This document shows, piece after piece, positions 48,594 through 56,764 of a stretch of 64,000 nt of DNA. The notes under the pieces are model-generated. The model was not told where the DNA came from. It saw nothing but the letters and a program-made list of their open reading frames with translations, and did not search any database. Position 1 is the stretch's first letter, and every line of letters begins with the position of its first letter. The position numbers and the translations under genes were made by a program. Source of the stretch: Paractinoplanes ovalisporus (GTDB lineage: Bacteria; Actinomycetota; Actinomycetes; Mycobacteriales; Micromonosporaceae); assembly GCF_016834655.1 (NCBI RefSeq), contig NZ_JAENHP010000007.1:372001-436000 (forward strand). Direction: 5' to 3'.

Positions 48594-49469
48594 GTGGATT
48601 CCGTGGATACAGTGCGGCCGAGCAACGCCGAGGAGCGCGACGCCCGGACGGCGCGCAACGGCGGGGCGCCCACGCTGGAGTTCGGCCGGCGGGTGCCCTA
48701 CGACTCGTACGTGCACGCCAGCACCCTGCACACCCTGCAGCGCACCCTCAGCGGCGACCCGGGCGAGATGTCGTTCCTGGTCGTCAGCCAGATCATGGAG
48801 CTCTACTTCAAGCTCATCCGCCACGAGCTGGAACAGGCCCGCGACCACGTACGCGCCGATGAGGTCTGGCTCGCGGTGGCGCCGCTGAAGCGGGCCGCGC
48901 TGCACTTGGAGGGCCTGAACGCGGCCTGGCAGACGCTGCGCTGGATGACCCCGGCCGACTTCAACAAGTTCCGGGACATGCTCGGCGAGGGCTCCGGCTT
49001 CCAGTCGGCGATGTACCGTCAGGTGGAGTTCCTGCTCGGGCTGCGCACGCGCTCGCTGATGCGCCCGTTCAAGGGGACCGCGGCGTACGAGGAACTCACC
49101 GCCGCGCTGCATCAGCCGAGCCTGTGGGACGAGGTGATCGCGCTGCTCGCCCGTCACGGCTTCCCGGTGCAGTCCGAGCTGTTGAGCCGGGACGTCACCG
49201 ACGAGCACGAGGCCGACCCGTCGGTGTCCGACGCGTGGGTGAAGGTCTACCGCGACACCGGCCCCGACAACCATCTGCGGCTGCTCGGCGAGGCGCTGAC
49301 CGAGGTCGCCGACCGTTTCGGCGACTGGCGCTACCTTCACCTCAAGGCCGTGCAGCGCACCATGGGAGCCAAGAGCGGCACCGGTGGCTCCAACGGTCTG
49401 GCCTTCCTGCAGCGCAGCATGAGCCGCCCGGTGTTCCCGGAGCTGTGGACCTCGCGGACGGAGATGTAA
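48594..49469 (+). CDS. kynA: Tryptophan 2,3-dioxygenase
   Basis: A 291-aa heme enzyme that oxidises L-tryptophan to N-formylkynurenine, the first step of the pathway. Conserved motifs are YDSYVHASTLHTLQ (distal His), VSQIMELYFKLIRHELEQAR, SGFQSAMYRQVEFLLG, and FGDWRYLHLKAVQRTMGAKSGTGGSNGLAFLQ split as RYLHLKAVQRTMG (proximal His) and KSGTGGSNGL (substrate loop). The frame is open further upstream, but the GTG at 48594 has the GGAG ribosome-binding site and gives a normal length. Stop overlaps the kynureninase start (TAATG). Confidence 0.95.
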   Translation: MDSVDTVRPSNAEERDARTARNGGAPTLEFGRRVPYDSYVHASTLHTLQRTLSGDPGEMSFLVVSQIMELYFKLIRHELEQARDHVRADEVWLAVAPLKRAALHLEGLNAAWQTLRWMTPADFNKFRDMLGEGSGFQSAMYRQVEFLLGLRTRSLMRPFKGTAAYEELTAALHQPSLWDEVIALLARHGFPVQSELLSRDVTDEHEADPSVSDAWVKVYRDTGPDNHLRLLGEALTEVADRFGDWRYLHLKAVQRTMGAKSGTGGSNGLAFLQRSMSRPVFPELWTSRTEM

Positions 49470-50707
49470 TGGCATTCGAAGGACTTCGCCACCTGTTCCA
49501 CATCCCCCCGGCCGAGGGTGGTGACCATCCCGAGGTGGCCTACTTCGCCGGCAACTCGCTCGGGCTGCAGCCCAAGGCGACCCGGGTCGAGCTGAACGAG
49601 GACCTCGACGAGTGGGCCCGACTCGGCGTCGAGGGGCACCTGGACGCGGCCCGGCCCTGGCTGCCCTACCACGAGCTGCTGACCCAGCCCGCGGCCCGGC
49701 TCGTCGGCGCGCGGCCGTCCGAGGTCGTGGTGATGAACTCGCTGACGGTCGACCTGCACCTGCTGATGGTGTCGTTCTACCGCCCGTCCGGCGAGCGCAC
49801 CCGCATCGTCATCGAGGACGCGGCGTTCCCCTCCGACAGCTACGCGGTGCGCAGTCAGGCCCGGTTCCACGGCCTCGACCCCGACACCGCTGTCGTCCGG
49901 CTCCGACCCCGGGCGGGCGAGGACACCCTGCGTACGGAAGACGTCCTGGAGTTCCTCGCGACCGAGGGCCACACGGTGGCGCTGCTGATGCTGGGCGGCG
50001 TCAACTACCTCACCGGCGAGGTCATGGACATGGCCACGATCACGACCGCCGGACGGGAAGCGGGCGCGGTCGTCGGCTGGGACCTCGCCCACGCGGCCGG
50101 CAACATCCCGCTCGCCCTGCACGAGTGGGGCGCCGACTTCGCGGCCTGGTGCTCGTACAAATACCTGAACTCGGGCCCGGGCGCGCTGGCCGGCGTGTTC
50201 GTCCACGAGCGGCACCACGGCACCGACCGGCCCCGGTTCGAGGGCTGGTGGAGCACGGAACCCGGCACCCGCTTCGAGATGACGCCGGAATCGCGGCCGC
50301 CCCGCAGCGCCGACGCCTGGCAGGTCTCCAACCCGCCGATCTTCGCGATGGGGCCGGTCCGCACGTCGCTGCGCATCTTCGACGAGGTCGGCATGCCCGC
50401 CCTCCGCGAGCGCAGCCTGCACCTGACCACCTATCTGCGCGGGCTGCTGGACGAGGTCACGGCGACCCGCCCGCTCGAAGTGATCACGCCCCGCGAGCCG
50501 GAACGGCACGGCTGCCAGCTCTCGGTGCGGCTGCTCGACGGCAACGCGGGCGCGCTCACCAAGCGGCTGCGCTTCGAGCACGGGGTCATCGCCGACGCGC
50601 GCCAGCCCGACATCGTGCGGTTCGCGCCGGTGCCGCTCTACTCGACCGAAGAGGACTGCCGGCGGGCCGCCGAGGCCCTGGCCGCGTGTGTTGAGGAGAC
50701 CAAGTGA
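49469..50707 (+). CDS. kynU: Kynureninase
   Basis: A 412-aa fold-type I PLP enzyme cleaving kynurenine or 3-hydroxykynurenine to (hydroxy)anthranilate and alanine. Motifs are YFAGNSLGLQP, MNSLTVDLHLLMVSFYRP, GWDLAHAAGNIPL, the PLP-lysine K231 in WCSYKYLNSGPG, FEGWWSTEP and SNPPIFAMGP. Normal length. Overlaps both neighbours (TAATG upstream, GTGA downstream), showing tight co-translation with KynA and the monooxygenase. Confidence 0.95.
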   Translation: MAFEGLRHLFHIPPAEGGDHPEVAYFAGNSLGLQPKATRVELNEDLDEWARLGVEGHLDAARPWLPYHELLTQPAARLVGARPSEVVVMNSLTVDLHLLMVSFYRPSGERTRIVIEDAAFPSDSYAVRSQARFHGLDPDTAVVRLRPRAGEDTLRTEDVLEFLATEGHTVALLMLGGVNYLTGEVMDMATITTAGREAGAVVGWDLAHAAGNIPLALHEWGADFAAWCSYKYLNSGPGALAGVFVHERHHGTDRPRFEGWWSTEPGTRFEMTPESRPPRSADAWQVSNPPIFAMGPVRTSLRIFDEVGMPALRERSLHLTTYLRGLLDEVTATRPLEVITPREPERHGCQLSVRLLDGNAGALTKRLRFEHGVIADARQPDIVRFAPVPLYSTEEDCRRAAEALAACVEETK

Positions 50708-52014
50708 AGCATGTCGCTGTGGTCGGCGCCGGGCTGTGCGGCAGCCTGCTCGCCTGCTACCTGGGCCGCCGGGGCTACACGGTCGACCTCTACGAGCGCC
50801 GGCCCGACCCGCGGGTCACCGGCGCCGAGCGCGGCCGCTCGATCAACCTGGCGCTGTCCGAGCGGGGCATCGACGCGCTGCGGCGCATCGGCCTCGACGA
50901 GCAGGTGCTCAAGGACGCGCTGCCGATGCGGGGCCGCATGGTGCACCCGCTGCAGGGCGAGACGAACTTCCAGCCGTACAGCCTCTCGGGCGACCGGGCC
51001 ATCAACTCGATCGGCCGGGGCGCCCTCAACGACGCGCTGCTCGACGCGGCCCAGGCGACCGAGGGCGTGACCATCCACTTCGACCGTCCGCTGACCGCGC
51101 TCGACCCCTCGGTGGGGACCCTCGGTTTTGCCGATGGTTCGCAGGCGAAGGCCGACATCGTGCTGGGGGCGGACGGCGCCGGATCGGCGACCCGGGGACT
51201 CCTCATGGCGTACGCGGGGGAAGGTTTCACCGAGACGGTCAGCTTCCTCGACTACGGCTACAAGGAGCTGACGATCCCGGCCCGCGACGGCGAGTTCGCG
51301 CTCGACCCGGGCGCGCTGCACATCTGGCCCCGCGGCACCTCGATGATGATCGCGCTGCCCAACCCGGACCGCTCGTTCACCGGAACCCTGTTCTGGCCCA
51401 ACGCCGGCACCGGCAGCTTCGCCTCGCTGGGCAGCCCGGCCGCGGTCGAGCGCCACTTCCGGCAGAACTACCCCGACCTGCTCGAGCTGATCCCGAACCT
51501 GGTCGATGACTACCGGCACAACCCGGTCGGCCTGCTCGGCACCGTGAAGTGCGCGCCCTGGCAGATGCTGGGCCGGGTCGGGTTGATCGGGGACGCCGCG
51601 CACGCCATCGTCCCGTTCTACGGCCAGGGCGCCAACGCCTCGTTCGAGGACGTGGTCGAGCTCGACCGCTGCCTCGACGCCACCGGCGACAACTGGGCCG
51701 AAGCGCTTCCCCTGTACGAACGTGGCCGCCGCGAGAACTCCGAGGCGATCGCCGAGATGGCCCTGGCCAACTTCGTCGAGATGCGTGACAAGGTGGCCGA
51801 CCCGTTCTTCAAGGCGGGCAAGAGCGTCGAGCACACCCTGGAACGGCTGCTGCCCGGCAAGTACGTGTCGCGCTATGAGCTGGTCTCGTTCTCCACCACC
51901 CCGTACGCGGATGTCCGGCGCCGGGTCAAGAAGCAGCACCAGGTGCTCGGGGCCGTCGCGGGAACCCTGGTCGGTCTCGCGGCCGCCGCGCTGATCCGGA
52001 GGTTCACCCGATGA
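50704..52014 (+). CDS. kmo: Kynurenine 3-monooxygenase
   Basis: A 436-aa FAD-dependent aromatic hydroxylase making 3-hydroxykynurenine from kynurenine with NADPH and O2. Seen are the FAD motif VVGAGLCGSLLACYLGRRG, ERGRSINLALSERGIDALR, ADIVLGADGAGSATRG (DG motif), and VGLIGDAAHAIVPFYGQGAN (GD motif). The C-terminus has a hydrophobic segment (VAGTLVGLAAAALIRRF), which could anchor it at the membrane as in eukaryotic KMO. GTG start overlaps the kynureninase stop. Confidence 0.93.
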   Translation: MKHVAVVGAGLCGSLLACYLGRRGYTVDLYERRPDPRVTGAERGRSINLALSERGIDALRRIGLDEQVLKDALPMRGRMVHPLQGETNFQPYSLSGDRAINSIGRGALNDALLDAAQATEGVTIHFDRPLTALDPSVGTLGFADGSQAKADIVLGADGAGSATRGLLMAYAGEGFTETVSFLDYGYKELTIPARDGEFALDPGALHIWPRGTSMMIALPNPDRSFTGTLFWPNAGTGSFASLGSPAAVERHFRQNYPDLLELIPNLVDDYRHNPVGLLGTVKCAPWQMLGRVGLIGDAAHAIVPFYGQGANASFEDVVELDRCLDATGDNWAEALPLYERGRRENSEAIAEMALANFVEMRDKVADPFFKAGKSVEHTLERLLPGKYVSRYELVSFSTTPYADVRRRVKKQHQVLGAVAGTLVGLAAAALIRRFTR

Positions 52015-53480
52015 CCGTGGACCCGCCCCTGCTGCGCAACTTCATCGCCGGCGAGTTCCGCCCGGCCACCACCACCTTCGCCAAGGCGTCCCCGGTCACC
52101 GGCGAGACGGTCTTCTCGGTCACCGAGTCGGAACGGTCCGACGTGGACGACGCCGTGGCCGCCGCCCGGGCCGCCGTGCGCGGGCCGTGGGGCCGCACCA
52201 CCGAGCAGGAACGCGCCGCGGTCATGCGCCGCATCGCCGACGAACTCGAGCGCCGCTTCGAAGACCTGGTCACGGCCGAGGTCACCGACACCGGAAAGAC
52301 CTACACCCAGGCCCGTACGCTCGACATCCCGCGCGGCGCGGCCAACTTCCGGGCGTTCGCCGACGTGGTGGCCGCGACCGGCACCGAATCGTTCACCACG
52401 GCCACCGCCGGCGGCGGGCGCGCGCTCAACTACGCGGTCCGCAAGCCGATGGGCGTCGTCGCGATCATCGTGCCCTGGAACCTGCCCCTGCTGCTGCTCA
52501 CCTGGAAGGTCGCCCCCGCCCTGGCCTGCGGCAACGCCGTCGTGGTCAAGCCCAGCGAGGAGACCCCGGCCTCGGCCACCGTGCTGGCCGAGGTGATGGC
52601 CGCGGCCGGCGTGCCCGAGGGCGTGTTCAACCTGGTGCACGGGCACGGCCCGCAGGCGGCCGGGGAATGGCTGACCACCCACCCCGACGTCGACGCGATC
52701 ACCTTCACCGGCGAGTCCGCGACCGGCTCGGCCATCATGCGGGCGGCCGCCCCGGGCGTGAAGCCGGTGTCGTTCGAGCTCGGCGGCAAGAACGCGGGAC
52801 TGATCTTCGCCGACGCCGACCTCGACGCGGCGGTGGCCGGCAGCGTGCGGTCCAGCTTCACCAACGGCGGGCAGGTCTGCCTGTGCACCGAACGCCTGTA
52901 CGTGCAGCGGCCGGTGTTCGACGAGTTCGCCGAGCGGCTCGCGGCGCGGGCCAAGGAGCTGACCTACGGCTGGCCGTCCGACGAGACCACCGGAACCATG
53001 CCGCTGATCTCCAAGGCGCACCGCGACAAGGTGCTCGGCTACTACGACCTGGCCAAGGCCGAGGGCGCGACCGTGCTGGCCGGCGGGGGACTGCCGCACT
53101 TCGGCGACGCGCGCGACGGCGGCTCCTACATCGAGCCCACCGTGATCACCGGGCTCGGTCAGGACGCCCGTACGGTCCGGGAGGAGATCTTCGGCCCGAT
53201 CTGCCACATCGCGCCGTTCGACGACGAGGACGAGGCCTTCGCGCTGGCCAACGACAGCGCGTACGGGCTGGCCGGAACCGTCTGGACCCGCGACGTGGGC
53301 CGGGCCCTGCGGGCCGGCGCGCAACTCGACGTGGGGCTGGTCTGGGTCAACACGTGGTTCCTGCGCGACCTGCGCACCCCGTTCGGCGGCATGCGCGCCT
53401 CGGGCGTGGGCCGCGAGGGTGGCCGGCACTCGCTCGACTTCTACTCCGAATACACCAACGTCTGCTTGGACATGTCATGA
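52011..53480 (+). CDS. 2-aminomuconate-6-semialdehyde dehydrogenase
   Basis: A 489-aa NAD-dependent aldehyde dehydrogenase. Motifs are PWNLPLLLLTWKVAPALACG, TFTGESATGS, the general base E256 in FELGGKN and nucleophile C290 in GGQVCLCTERLYV, and FGGMRASGVGREGG at the end. Sequence alone says ALDH; position between KMO and the 2-aminomuconate genes assigns it as the enzyme oxidising 2-aminomuconate semialdehyde (NbaE/AmnC type). ATGA overlaps on both sides. Confidence 0.92.
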   Translation: MTVDPPLLRNFIAGEFRPATTTFAKASPVTGETVFSVTESERSDVDDAVAAARAAVRGPWGRTTEQERAAVMRRIADELERRFEDLVTAEVTDTGKTYTQARTLDIPRGAANFRAFADVVAATGTESFTTATAGGGRALNYAVRKPMGVVAIIVPWNLPLLLLTWKVAPALACGNAVVVKPSEETPASATVLAEVMAAAGVPEGVFNLVHGHGPQAAGEWLTTHPDVDAITFTGESATGSAIMRAAAPGVKPVSFELGGKNAGLIFADADLDAAVAGSVRSSFTNGGQVCLCTERLYVQRPVFDEFAERLAARAKELTYGWPSDETTGTMPLISKAHRDKVLGYYDLAKAEGATVLAGGGLPHFGDARDGGSYIEPTVITGLGQDARTVREEIFGPICHIAPFDDEDEAFALANDSAYGLAGTVWTRDVGRALRAGAQLDVGLVWVNTWFLRDLRTPFGGMRASGVGREGGRHSLDFYSEYTNVCLDMS

Positions 53481-54175
53481 CTTCACTGGCCGTTCTTTTG
53501 GACAATGCGTTGACCACCGCCACCGAACTGCCCGGCGGCGGACGCGACATTCCGGACCCGTACGCGGTGCAGCGCGAGCTGGTCGACCTGCGGCTGGCCC
53601 GCGGCGAGACGGTCGTGGGGGTCAAGCTGGGCCTGACCAGCAAGGCCAAGATGCGGCAGATGGGCGTCGACTCGGTCATCTGGGGCTGGCTCACCGACGC
53701 GATGGCGATCGAGGACGGCGGGGTGCTCGACCTCGGCCCGCGCATCCATCCCAAAGTGGAGCCGGAAGTCGCTTTCCTCGTACGCGGTGGGGCGATCGCC
53801 GCCGTGGCCCCGGCCCTCGAGGTGATCGACTCGCGGTGGCTCGACTTCAAGTTCACGCTCGACGAGGTGATCGCCGACAACACCTCGGCCGCCGGATTCG
53901 TGGTCGGTGCGTGGCAGCCCCTCCCCGGCAATGTGGACAGCCTGGGCGTGCAGCTGATCCTGGACGGCGAGGTGGCCGAGACCGGCTCCACCGCGGCGAT
54001 CCTGGGCGATCCACGGGAGGCGTTCGCGGAGGCGCTGCGGCTCGCGGGCACGCTCGAGGACGACTGGATCGTGCTCGCCGGTGCGGCCACCGCGGCCGTG
54101 CGGGTGGGGCCCGGTCAGACCGTACGGGTGGAAGTCGAGGGTCTGGGAAACGCCTCGCTCAAGGCCTCGTCATGA
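53477..54175 (+). CDS. 4-oxalocrotonate decarboxylase / 2-hydroxypentadienoate hydratase family
   Basis: A 232-aa FAH-fold enzyme: DPYAVQRELVDLRLARGETVVGVKLGLTSKAKMRQMGV, HPKVEPEVAFLV (metal-binding Glu), EVIDSRWLDFKFTLDEVIADNTSAAGFVVG and GLGNASLKA. Decarboxylase and hydratase are paralogues of this family and cannot be separated by eye; it is slightly short at the N-terminus. After the 2-aminomuconate deaminase step, decarboxylation of 4-oxalocrotonate is the next reaction, so I favour decarboxylase. Only one such gene occurs in the window. Confidence 0.87.
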   Translation: MTSLAVLLDNALTTATELPGGGRDIPDPYAVQRELVDLRLARGETVVGVKLGLTSKAKMRQMGVDSVIWGWLTDAMAIEDGGVLDLGPRIHPKVEPEVAFLVRGGAIAAVAPALEVIDSRWLDFKFTLDEVIADNTSAAGFVVGAWQPLPGNVDSLGVQLILDGEVAETGSTAAILGDPREAFAEALRLAGTLEDDWIVLAGAATAAVRVGPGQTVRVEVEGLGNASLKASS

Positions 54176-54606
54176 GCGGGCGGCTCGTGGAGGGCAAGGC
54201 GGCCCCGCGTGGCAAGTTCCCGCATGTGAAGGTGGCCAACGGGTTCGCCTTCGTGAGCGGGACCAGCAGCCGGCGGCCGGACAACACGATCGCCGGGGCC
54301 GAGGCCGACTCACTGGGGACCGCGACGCTCGACATCGCCGTGCAGACGCGCGAGGTCATCAAGAACATCGCCGACATCCTGGCGTCGGTCGGGGCGTCGC
54401 TCGACGACGTCGTCCAGATCACCACCTACCTGGTCAACATGAACGACTTCGGTGGCTACAACAAGGTCTACGCCGAGTTCTTCGACTTCGACGGGCCTTC
54501 CCGTACGACCGTGGCCGTGCACCAGCTGCCCCACCCCCATCTTCTGATCGAGATTCAAGCAGTGGCCGCTCTGCCCGTTCCGTCGTCGTCCAAGGAGGCG
54601 TCATGA
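54172..54606 (+). CDS. RidA-family 2-aminomuconate deaminase
   Basis: A 144-aa YjgF/YER057c/UK114 protein: FPHVKVANGFAFVSGTSSRRPDN, TREVIKNIADILASVGASLDDVVQITTYLVNMNDF, YNKVYAEFF, PSRTTVAVHQLPHPHLLIEI. The last segment normally carries the Arg and Glu that bind substrate. It is longer than house-keeping RidA and sits between the decarboxylase and the 3-hydroxyanthranilate dioxygenase, as 2-aminomuconate deaminase (NbaF/AmnD) does. Overlaps both neighbours by 4 nt. Confidence 0.9.
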   Translation: MSGRLVEGKAAPRGKFPHVKVANGFAFVSGTSSRRPDNTIAGAEADSLGTATLDIAVQTREVIKNIADILASVGASLDDVVQITTYLVNMNDFGGYNKVYAEFFDFDGPSRTTVAVHQLPHPHLLIEIQAVAALPVPSSSKEAS

Positions 54607-55118
54607 CCGATCCGATCAACTTCCCCGGCTGGATCGAGGACAACAAGCACCTGCTCAAGCCGCCGGTCGGCAACAAGCAGATGTTCCCGACCGGCGACGA
54701 CTTCATCGTCATGGTGGTCGGCGGCCCCAACGCCCGGACGGACTTCCACGTCGACCCCTACGAGGAGTTCTTCTATCAGGTCAAGGGCAACATGCACGTC
54801 AAGACGATGACCCCGGACGGCCCGAAGGACGTGCACATCCGCGAGGGCGAGATGTGGGTGCTGCCGGGCAACACCCCGCACTCGCCGCAGCGCCCCGAGG
54901 CCGGCTCGATCGGCCTGGTCGTCGAGCGGGTCCGCGAGGAGGGCACCCTGGAGAAGTTCCAGTGGTACTGCTTCGAGTGCAACCACCTCGTGCACGAGGT
55001 CGAGCTCCAGGTGCGCGACATCGTCGAGGACCTGCCGCCCGTCTTCACCGCTTTCTACGAGGACGAGAAGGCCCGCACCTGCGGCAACTGCGGCGCGCTG
55101 CACCCGGGGAAGGGCTGA
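54603..55118 (+). CDS. nbaC: 3-hydroxyanthranilate 3,4-dioxygenase
   Basis: A 171-aa cupin dioxygenase that opens the ring of 3-hydroxyanthranilate. Iron ligands are H49, E55 and H93 (FHVDPYEEFFYQ, NTPHSPQRP). The C-terminal rubredoxin-like Cys4 site typical of bacterial enzymes is present as C123-x2-C126 (CFECNH) and C160-x2-C163 (CGNCG). Length agrees with the family. Product is 2-amino-3-carboxymuconate semialdehyde, substrate of the next gene product. Confidence 0.95.
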   Translation: MTDPINFPGWIEDNKHLLKPPVGNKQMFPTGDDFIVMVVGGPNARTDFHVDPYEEFFYQVKGNMHVKTMTPDGPKDVHIREGEMWVLPGNTPHSPQRPEAGSIGLVVERVREEGTLEKFQWYCFECNHLVHEVELQVRDIVEDLPPVFTAFYEDEKARTCGNCGALHPGKG

Positions 55119-55121
55119 GGC

Positions 55122-56111
55122 TTGACTATCGACGTGCACACCCACGTCGTGCCGAAGGGCTGGCCGGACCTCGAAGCCGCGTGCGGCGGCACCGGCTGGC
55201 CCTGGCTCAAAGTGGAGTCGGAGCGGGAAGCGATCATCATGATCCGCGACACCGAGTTCCGGCGGATCGACTCGTCGTGCTGGGATCCGTCCGTCCGCCT
55301 GGCCGACATGGACCTGGACGGCATCGAGCGGCAGGTCGTCTCGCCGACACCGGTGTTCTTCGGCTACGACCGCACTCCGGCCCAGGCCGTGGCGTTGTCG
55401 CGGATCTTCAACGACCTCACGTTGGAGGTCACCGCGGGCAATGACCGGTTCGTGCCGTTCTGTCAGGTGCCGTTGCAGGACCCGGCGGCCGCCTGCGCCG
55501 AACTCGACCGGTCGATGGCCAACGGGCACGTCGGGGTCGAGATCGGCAACCACGTCGGCGACCAGGACCTCGACTCGGCCGGCATCGTGGAGTTCCTGCA
55601 GCACTGCGCGGCCGTGGGCGCCCCGGTGTTCGTGCACCCGTGGGACATGCCGGAGGGGCCGCGGCTCGACCGCTGGATGGCGCGCTGGCTCACCGGCATG
55701 CCGGCCGAGACCCACCTGTCGGCGCTCGCGCTGATCCTGGGCGGAGTGCTCGACCAGGTGCCCGAGACGCTGCGGCTGTGCTTCGCCCACGGCGGCGGCA
55801 GCTTCCCGTACTGGCTGGGTCGGGCGGACAACGCCTGGCAGCAGCGGGGGGATGTCGTACGGGGAAGGTCGACCCGCCCGCCGAGCGCCTACACCGACCG
55901 CGTCTACGTCGACTCGGTGGTCTTCAGCGAGCCCGCGCTGCGACTGCTGGTCGACACGATGGGCGAGGAGCGGGTGGTGGTCGGCAGCGACTACCCGTAC
56001 CCGCTGGGTGAGCGGCCCGCCGGCAACGTCGTACGGACGGCGTCGTTCCTCACCTCGCCGCAGCGGGACAAGATCCTCTCGGCCAACGCGAGGCGCTTTC
56101 TGTTCGGCTGA
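55122..56111 (+). CDS. nbaD: 2-Amino-3-carboxymuconate-6-semialdehyde decarboxylase (ACMSD)
   Basis: A 329-aa zinc-dependent amidohydrolase-fold decarboxylase: metal-binding H6-x-H8 (DVHTHVVPKGW), SPTPVFFGYDRTP, PVFVHPWDMPEG (His ligand), CFAHGGGSFPYWLGRADNAW and VVVGSDYPYPLGE (Asp). These match ACMSD. The start is a TTG at 55122, 3 nt after the dioxygenase stop, the only non-overlapping junction of the operon. Removing the carboxyl group commits the pathway to energy metabolism rather than quinolinate. Confidence 0.93.
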   Translation: MTIDVHTHVVPKGWPDLEAACGGTGWPWLKVESEREAIIMIRDTEFRRIDSSCWDPSVRLADMDLDGIERQVVSPTPVFFGYDRTPAQAVALSRIFNDLTLEVTAGNDRFVPFCQVPLQDPAAACAELDRSMANGHVGVEIGNHVGDQDLDSAGIVEFLQHCAAVGAPVFVHPWDMPEGPRLDRWMARWLTGMPAETHLSALALILGGVLDQVPETLRLCFAHGGGSFPYWLGRADNAWQQRGDVVRGRSTRPPSAYTDRVYVDSVVFSEPALRLLVDTMGEERVVVGSDYPYPLGERPAGNVVRTASFLTSPQRDKILSANARRFLFG

Positions 56112-56179
56112 AGTGTGGCGTACGTCATTATTTGTTGCCGGGTGTCAACCAAAATGGGCTCAGCTGCGTCTGGGGTGGC

Positions 56180-56704
56180 GTGAGCTTTACTCGGGTGCGC
56201 GCCTTGTTCGTCGTCGGCTTTCTCGTTGTGGCCGCGATCGTGGTCACGGTCGTCGCGGTGGTCCGCGACACCCAGGCCAATGCAGCGGTCGGTCAGGAGT
56301 GCCCAGCGGGCGCGCCCAGGGTGAGCCTCACCCTGCCCGACGAGGCGGCCCAGGTGAAGCTGCGGGTGCTCAACGGCACCCGCACGCCGGGCGTGGCCGA
56401 GAAGGTCACCGAGGAGTTCAAGAACCGCGGCTTCGTCATGCAGAAGCCCGGCGACAACAGGAACAAGCTGGCCGGCATCGCGGTGGTGCGCTACGGGCCC
56501 AAGACGGTCGGCGCCGCCCAGTGGATCCGGGCCTACTTCCTGGGCGAGGCTGAGCCGCAGTACAGCTCCTCGCGCACCAGCGACGTCATCGACATCGTGA
56601 TCGGCAACAGTTACCGGCAGCTGGCCACCTACACCGAGGTCAACCAGTCGCTGGCCCAGCTCAGCGAGCCCACGCTGCCCCCGGGCACGTGCGAGGCGCC
56701 CTGA
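56180..56704 (+). CDS. LytR C-terminal domain membrane protein
   Basis: A 174-aa protein counted from the GTG at 56180 (start VSFTRVRALFVVGFL, usual for this actinobacterial family). One transmembrane helix at about residues 8-30, then an extracytoplasmic LytR_C domain (about 60-155) with VKLRVLNGTRTPGVAEKVTEEFKNRGFV and AGIAVVRYGP. Stand-alone LytR_C proteins are envelope components, perhaps assisting wall-polymer attachment. The preceding 68 bp (56112-56179) are AT-rich and likely contain the promoter. Confidence 0.82.
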   Translation: MSFTRVRALFVVGFLVVAAIVVTVVAVVRDTQANAAVGQECPAGAPRVSLTLPDEAAQVKLRVLNGTRTPGVAEKVTEEFKNRGFVMQKPGDNRNKLAGIAVVRYGPKTVGAAQWIRAYFLGEAEPQYSSSRTSDVIDIVIGNSYRQLATYTEVNQSLAQLSEPTLPPGTCEAP

Positions 56705-56764
56705 CGCTCAGCTGCCTCAGCGGCGTGCCGAACGGACTGGAGAGTATTCGCTCCGGGGTGGCTT

